The notes under the pieces are model-generated. The model worked only from the letters and a program-made list of their open reading frames with translations, was not told the origin of the DNA and made no database searches. A DNA stretch of 8,943 nt from UBA1151 sp963579925. Its GTDB lineage: Bacteria; Chloroflexota; Dehalococcoidia; Lucifugimonadales; Lucifugimonadaceae. Positions 4,926 to 8,943 of this stretch are shown piece by piece; the first letter of the stretch is position 1, and the number at the start of each line of letters is the position of its first letter. The stretch is taken from contig CAUZJA010000115.1 of the NCBI GenBank assembly GCA_963579925.1, positions 1 to 8,943 on the forward strand, read 5' to 3'. The translations under genes and the position numbers were made by a program.

Positions 4926-6509
4926 CTAGTTCCAGCGACCTCGCCCAATTCCGCGCCCCGGCAGCACGCCGGTGTGCTTCTCTTCATCGATGACCACTTG
5001 GCCGTTAACGATTACGTACGGGATGCCTTCCGGGTAGACCTTTGGGTTCTGTTTCGTAGCGCGAGTCTTCACGTTGTGCTTATCGAACACGACGATGTCT
5101 GCTTTGAAGCCGTCGCGCAGGATGCCCCGGTTTGGGATGCCCATTCGCTGTGCCGGGAACGATGTCATCTTGCGAATCGCCTCGGGCAGTCGCATTTGCT
5201 TTTCGGCACGCACGAACTCTGCCAACACGACCGGGTAGCAGCCGTATGTACGTGGATTCGGGTAGTCGCCAAACAAGATTGCGTCGGAACCGATCATGCC
5301 GTACGGGTGTGAGACGAACGCCGGTAGAGTCTGGGCGTTCGTGCCGAGACTGACGGTTGATAGCCCGAGCCCCTCCTCGTCGAGCAGATCAAAGAGCGTG
5401 TCGAATGGATCCTGCCCGCGCATGTCAGCTATCTCCGTGATGGAGTGGCCTTCGTAGCCCTTGTTGTGAGGCAGGTTGAAGTTGGTGAGCCACTGCTCAT
5501 CCAGCTTCCGCCAACCGCCGTCGCCGCCCATATCGGACGCCATCGACTTACGATCTTCTGGCGATCGCAGCGCTTCTTTGAGTCGCTCCGGCCCGCCGTC
5601 CATGGTCCACTGCGGCAGCGCGATGGTGATTCGGGTGCCCGAGTACGGGTACGGATAGCAGTCGAATGTCACGTCCATGCCAGCGTCGCGCGCATCCTCA
5701 ACCAGGCCAATGTAGTCCCAGTGGCTACCGACTCCCTGAGCCGACTGCCGGTAATGCGTCAGATGCACCGGCACACCGGAGTCGCGGCCGATCTCCAGCG
5801 ACTCCTCCCACGGCGCGAGCAACCCCTGCGAGAGCAGGCTTGCGCGGGTGTGCGTGTGATAAAAGCCGCCGTTCTGCATGGTGACCTTGCTGAGTTCGAT
5901 TAGCTCACGCGTATCGGCGTATGAACCAGGTGGATAGTCGAGCCCGGTGGAAAGACCGACTGCGCCGTCTTCCATGGCCTCGCGGACCACGGACTTCATA
6001 TTCTCAAGCTCGTCTGATGTGGCGGGACGGTTGTTCCATCCCACGCCCCAGATTCGTACGGGTGAGTTGCCCAGGATCATTGCCACGTTGATGGAGACCG
6101 AGTTGTTGAATTTATCGAGAAACTCGGAAACGCTGAGCCAGTCGGCTGGCATGGGCGGCCAGCCGTTGAGGCCGCAATCCAACTCAATGAAGCGGTGCAA
6201 CTCTTCCTGCGTCTTGAACGGAGCGAACGAGTTGCCGTCAATGCCGACCAGTTCAGTGGTGACACCCTGCCTGATCTTAGGCAGATGCTCAGGCTCGCCT
6301 AGCATGGCCAGCCCGGCGTGTGAGTGGACATCAACAAATCCTGGGGAGATCACATGTCCAGTAGCGTCGATCTCGCGTTTAGCGGGAATGTGGTCGTGGT
6401 CGCCGCGGTGGATCGCAACTGTATCTCCATCGACCAAGACGGTCCCAAAGAAGCCAGGGCTGCCGGTGCCATCGATTATCTCGCCATTTGAAATTTTCAG
6501 ATCGAGCAT
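4926..6509 (-). CDS. N-acyl-D-amino-acid deacylase (D-aminoacylase)-family amidohydrolase
   Basis: This is a 527-residue metal-dependent amidohydrolase (TIM barrel with a small beta domain made from both termini). ISNGEIIDGTGSPGF starts the N-terminal beta domain. DVHSHAG gives metal ligands His62 and His64, YHTHTR gives His220, HLTHYR gives His252, and MIGSD gives Asp409, likely the catalytic aspartate. The C-terminal PRTYGCYPVVLAEFVR, KMTSFPAQRMG and GFKADIVVFD blocks are characteristic of D-aminoacylases. In the A. faecalis enzyme a cysteine (NCG) supplies a bridging ligand; here that block reads GIDGNS, with Asp91 in place of Cys. Full length. ATG 6509 follows an AAGGG element. The product is predicted to hydrolyse N-acyl-D-amino acids or cyclic/N-carbamoyl relatives in the cytosol; no signal peptide is seen. 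The gene is single, convergent with the Rdx-like gene and divergent from the lipoprotein gene. Confidence 0.9.
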   Translation of the reverse strand: MLDLKISNGEIIDGTGSPGFFGTVLVDGDTVAIHRGDHDHIPAKREIDATGHVISPGFVDVHSHAGLAMLGEPEHLPKIRQGVTTELVGIDGNSFAPFKTQEELHRFIELDCGLNGWPPMPADWLSVSEFLDKFNNSVSINVAMILGNSPVRIWGVGWNNRPATSDELENMKSVVREAMEDGAVGLSTGLDYPPGSYADTRELIELSKVTMQNGGFYHTHTRASLLSQGLLAPWEESLEIGRDSGVPVHLTHYRQSAQGVGSHWDYIGLVEDARDAGMDVTFDCYPYPYSGTRITIALPQWTMDGGPERLKEALRSPEDRKSMASDMGGDGGWRKLDEQWLTNFNLPHNKGYEGHSITEIADMRGQDPFDTLFDLLDEEGLGLSTVSLGTNAQTLPAFVSHPYGMIGSDAILFGDYPNPRTYGCYPVVLAEFVRAEKQMRLPEAIRKMTSFPAQRMGIPNRGILRDGFKADIVVFDKHNVKTRATKQNPKVYPEGIPYVIVNGQVVIDEEKHTGVLPGRGIGRGRWN

Positions 6510-6679
6510 CTGCCTGCCCTTGAATTAGTTAGCATGAACGGTGAACCTACCACTGTCGTCGCGAGTCAGGTAAATCCAATAGCGGATTTTGTACGAACTA
6601 CTCGCAGTGAGATTAATTTACTACGCAACTTTGCGCGCGAATTATGTGTGGCCAGTATTCAGACGGTAATCGGACAGGA
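6510..6679. promoter_or_regulatory. Divergent promoter region between the amidohydrolase and lipoprotein genes
   Basis: This 170-bp AT-richer spacer must serve both directions. For the plus strand a weak pair is TTGTAC (6589-6594) and ATTAAT (6612-6617) with a 17-bp spacer. No convincing minus-strand pair or operator palindrome was found. Confidence 0.3.
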
Positions 6680-7738
6680 ATGATGTTCAAGGACAAACGA
6701 CCTCTTCTAGTTGGTGTTGCAATGTTGACAATATTCACTGTGGTTGCCTGTGGCAGCGATGATTCATCCGCTGCACCTATCCGGGTAGTAGGGCAAACTG
6801 CCACCGGCGCGCCGACCGCAGCGTCTGCGCTGACAACTGTTCCGGACGCCACATCAGAGCCAGTCGCCACAACCGAATTGACAGTTGCAGCGATCAGCCC
6901 AACCGCTGGCGCGGTAGGGCCCGCGACAGCCAGGTCAGTTGTGCCGAATCCCAGTGCAACGACAGTACCCGCATTGACAGCAACACCTGAGCCGGCGCCT
7001 GAAGCGACTGCTACCTCGGCACCCACTCCCGCGGCCACCAACACACCAGCGCCTATCGCCACGTCAGCTCCTGAGCCAACCACTACGCCAGCGCCAATTG
7101 CCACAGAAGAGCCGGTCGCTACAGGTGGCTCAGTGACACTCACACCGTCGCAAGACAACACGCTGTACGAGGACGCCACAGGCAGCCTGAGCAGCGGCGC
7201 AGGTACCGCGCTGTTTATCGGAGCGACCAACGGTGGTAGTGATCGTCGAGCGCTGGTGCAGTTCGATATCGCCAGCACAATCCCGGACGGGGCGACGATC
7301 AGCTCCGTGTCGCTGCTGATGACGGTGACCAAGACAATCGCAGACACTCATGACGCATCACTCCACTTGGTGTCGATGGGCTGGGGTGATGGCACATCGT
7401 CCGCCGGTGGAGGTGGCGGCGGAGGTGCAGGAGCTACCGATGGCGATGCCACGTGGACGCACGCCGTGAAGGCCGGATCAGCGTGGTCTAGTCCTGGCGG
7501 CGACTTCGAAAGTACCGCAAGCGCCACAGTGGGCGTGGCCGGGAACGGCGGATATACGTGGGAGTCGACAGATCAGCTTGTAGCCGATGTTCAAGCTTGG
7601 TTGGATGATCCCGATTCGAATTTCAGGTGGATAGTCATCGGGGACGAAAGCTCATCGAAGACCGCCAAGAGATTTGCAAGCCGCGAGGCGAGCTCCGAAA
7701 ACAGACGGCCACAACTGGTCATCGAATACTCCTCTTAA
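6680..7738 (+). CDS. Lipoprotein with Thr/Pro/Ala-rich linker and DNRLRE-type domain
   Basis: The protein has 352 residues from ATG 6680. The N-terminus KDKRPLLVGVAMLTIFTVVAC is a lipoprotein signal peptide with lipobox VVAC, so Cys24 would be lipidated and the protein anchored outside the membrane. Residues about 25-150 are a low-complexity Thr/Pro/Ala/Glu linker containing a 14-residue direct repeat that starts TPAPIAT (DNA at 7043 and 7085, 42-bp period). From about residue 151 a DNRLRE-type beta-sandwich begins (LTPSQDNTLYED, RALVQFDIAS.IPDGATISSVSLLM). It continues WESTDQLVADVQAWLDDPDSN and ends RRPQLVIEYSS. A Gly7 run interrupts the domain's middle loop. This domain is common at the end of surface or secreted proteins and is often linked to carbohydrate or cell-surface binding. 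ATG 6644 and ATG 6683 are alternative starts; the signal peptide favours 6680 or 6683. The gene appears single. Confidence 0.85.
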   Translation: MMFKDKRPLLVGVAMLTIFTVVACGSDDSSAAPIRVVGQTATGAPTAASALTTVPDATSEPVATTELTVAAISPTAGAVGPATARSVVPNPSATTVPALTATPEPAPEATATSAPTPAATNTPAPIATSAPEPTTTPAPIATEEPVATGGSVTLTPSQDNTLYEDATGSLSSGAGTALFIGATNGGSDRRALVQFDIASTIPDGATISSVSLLMTVTKTIADTHDASLHLVSMGWGDGTSSAGGGGGGGAGATDGDATWTHAVKAGSAWSSPGGDFESTASATVGVAGNGGYTWESTDQLVADVQAWLDDPDSNFRWIVIGDESSSKTAKRFASREASSENRRPQLVIEYSS

Positions 7739-7848
7739 GTGGAGCAGCATCAATAATCCATTCGGGACATTCTCCCGGCAGAGTTGATCATTACACGCCT
7801 TATCCGTTTTTGGCCGCATGCCACAGCACGGGACGCCGGGAGTAGTTG

Positions 7849-8787
7849 ATGTTTCAGAAGATTATTGTTCCGCTCGATAGTTCTGATCTTTCAGAGCGGG
7901 CTCTATCAGTTGCCAGCAGTATTGCGAAGGCTGTCGGAGGCTCGGTGAGCATCTGCTCTTCCATTGATCCCAATGACCAGGCCAAGTTCAACGCCTACTG
8001 GGCGTTGGGCGGAGACATGGATAGCGGAATTGCCGCACTGCCTCCCGAGGGATTGGTACGAACTGAAGAAGAGCGACGCTCAGAGATGGAGCAGTATCTC
8101 TCAAAGATCAAAGCTGACAACGCGAACCTCTCTGGATCAGATTCGTCGGTTTTGACCGGAACCCCCGCAGATGAGATTCTGGCCTACGCTCACTCACAGA
8201 ATGCCGGGCTGATTGTGATGAGTTCCCGGGGACGATCTGGAATCGTTCGAGGCGTGCTCGGCAGCGTGATAGACAAGCTGCTGCGCTCCGCAGATATCCC
8301 AGTCATCGTTGTTCCTTCAGAATATGAGGCCCACTCTGGCGAGGCGATAACCCTGATAGTGCCTCTGGATGGCTCCAAGCGATCAGAGTCTGCATTGACT
8401 GCAGCGCTTCCGCTGGCCAGCCAGATTGGAGCAACGGTCAAAGTGCTCCACTTTGTCCAGATGGAGAGCCGCTACGCCGGAATGCCGTTCAATGAGATTG
8501 GCCCAATGAAGGCAGATATAGATGACCTCACAGCACTGGCGTCCGCCTACCTGGACGATGTGTGCAAGCGGAATGAGACGGATGGCGTCACGCTTGAAGC
8601 TGAAGTGGTAATCGGCTATCCCGCCAGCCACATTTCTGAATACTCCCAAAACGTCTCGAACGGGATCGTGGTTATGACCAGCCACGGCCGATCTGGCCTT
8701 AAGCGAATGCTCATGGGCTCTGTGACGGATGCAACTCTCCGAAATTCCGACGCGCCTGTGATGGTGGTTCCGGCGATCGAAGAGTAG
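7849..8787 (+). CDS. Tandem universal stress protein (two UspA domains)
   Basis: The protein has 312 residues and two UspA folds. The first opens with MFQKIIVPLDSSDLSERAL and closes with IVMSSRGRSGIVRGVLGSV and IPVIVV. The second opens with ITLIVPLDGSKRSESAL and closes with IVVMTSHGRSGLKRMLMGSV and APVMVV. Both retain the strand-1 aspartate and the G-x9-G-S part of the ATP-binding loop. The first Gly of the classical G-x2-G-x9-G(S/T) motif is Ser in one and Thr in the other, a common variation, so ATP binding is likely in both halves. Such tandem proteins act as stress-responsive, nucleotide-binding cytosolic proteins. ATG 7849 is preferred to TTG 7846 because GGGAG (7838-7842) is then 6 nt away. 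No partner gene is evident. Confidence 0.92.
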   Translation: MFQKIIVPLDSSDLSERALSVASSIAKAVGGSVSICSSIDPNDQAKFNAYWALGGDMDSGIAALPPEGLVRTEEERRSEMEQYLSKIKADNANLSGSDSSVLTGTPADEILAYAHSQNAGLIVMSSRGRSGIVRGVLGSVIDKLLRSADIPVIVVPSEYEAHSGEAITLIVPLDGSKRSESALTAALPLASQIGATVKVLHFVQMESRYAGMPFNEIGPMKADIDDLTALASAYLDDVCKRNETDGVTLEAEVVIGYPASHISEYSQNVSNGIVVMTSHGRSGLKRMLMGSVTDATLRNSDAPVMVVPAIEE

Positions 8788-8812
8788 CCGCAAGCGGCCT
8801 TCACGTTTCATT

Positions 8813-8870
8813 AATCAGCCATACGATCGGCGCGGCGTTAGAATACGCTGCGCCGATCGTATGGCCGATT
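8813..8870. repeat. Very strong imperfect hairpin between the stress protein gene and the next gene
   Basis: Arms GCCATACGATCGGCGC (8818-8833) and its exact complement (8850-8865) form a perfect 16-bp stem. Inside it a G:T wobble is followed by four more pairs (GCGT/ACGC) closing a TAGAAT loop (8839-8844). Outside it, after one A:C mismatch, AATC/GATT adds four pairs. There is no T-tract on either side. It starts 26 bp after one stop codon and ends 28 bp before the next start codon. Confidence 0.85.
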
Positions 8871-8898
8871 GACAACGTATCCAGCAGGAGATCACTCA

Positions 8899-8943
8899 AT
8901 GAGCAAGATCGATATCATCGCCTCGCGCCACTCCGCGTTTTAC
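8899..8943 (+). CDS. Start of an unidentified CDS (cut by window edge)
   Basis: Fifteen codons are visible, MSKIDIIASRHSAFY, with AGGAG at 8886-8890 ideally placed 8 nt before the ATG. No signal peptide is visible in these residues. The sequence faintly recalls NMT1/THI5-like or SsuA-type substrate-binding proteins lacking a leader, but this is too short for assignment and I leave the product open. Confidence 0.7.
   Translation, partial: MSKIDIIASRHSAFY

Noticed and set aside
5445..5903. 152-codon plus-strand open frame
   Set aside because: It is antisense to conserved blocks of the amidohydrolase, with no family match.
6613..7347. 244-codon minus-strand open frame rich in Val/Ala/Gly
   Set aside because: It is the antisense shadow of the Thr/Pro/Ala-rich lipoprotein linker. 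Its composition follows from the repeat content of the sense strand.
7763..7777. CGGGA/TCCCG hairpin after the lipoprotein gene as a terminator
   Set aside because: The 5-bp stem is not followed by a T-run, so it is too weak to call.
1..8943. CRISPR array, tRNA or rRNA genes, defence-system or prophage genes
   Set aside because: No regularly spaced repeats, cloverleaf-like or rRNA sequence was seen, and no coding region belongs to known defence or phage families.

Overview
The window looks like part of a free-living bacterial chromosome with moderately high GC content, an accessory catabolic region rather than a housekeeping one. The family mix is an enolase-superfamily fragment, a creatininase fragment, RidA-like, cupin, SDR, nitroreductase, D-aminoacylase-type amidohydrolase, a DNRLRE lipoprotein and a tandem universal stress protein. 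It resembles what I know of Chloroflexota (Dehalococcoidia/SAR202-like) genomes. That placement is an inference from gene content; no rRNA or marker gene is present.

Layout, left to right. Positions 1-125 are the end of an IS3-family insertion sequence, with the first 19 codons of its transposase on the minus strand. It abuts, and apparently truncates, a small ArsR-type repressor (123-410, minus) that has two abutting 16-bp operator-like palindromes just upstream (420-451). Next on the minus strand is a two-gene unit: a nitroreductase (1360-1974) followed by an SDR oxidoreductase (517-1323). A repeat-rich spacer (1975-2256) and a putative promoter lead into a plus-strand unit. Its first reading frame (2328-2678) is a chimera of an enolase-superfamily N-terminus and an internal creatininase piece, probably a decayed remnant. 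That frame overlaps by 4 bp (ATGA) a 369-residue protein made of three successive RidA-like domains (2675-3784). Two bases later comes a single-domain cupin (TTG start, 3787-4158).

A hairpin-rich spacer separates this unit from a Rdx/SelW-like CxxC protein (4586-4864) with a good rho-independent terminator. Convergent to it is a D-aminoacylase-family amidohydrolase (4926-6509, minus). Divergent from the amidohydrolase is a lipoprotein with a Thr/Pro/Ala linker and a DNRLRE-type domain (6680-7738). A two-domain universal stress protein follows (7849-8787), then a very strong imperfect hairpin (8813-8870). The window ends with the first 15 codons of another gene (8899 onward).

The most interesting items are the single-chain triple RidA protein, in which all three domains appear to lack the catalytic arginine; the in-frame enolase/creatininase chimera upstream of it; the IS3-ArsR junction, where the IS end seems to supply the repressor's stop codon; and the long hairpin after the stress protein gene. 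Creatininase, RidA, cupin and amidohydrolase families together suggest catabolism of nitrogen-containing small molecules, but no specific substrate can be read from the sequence.
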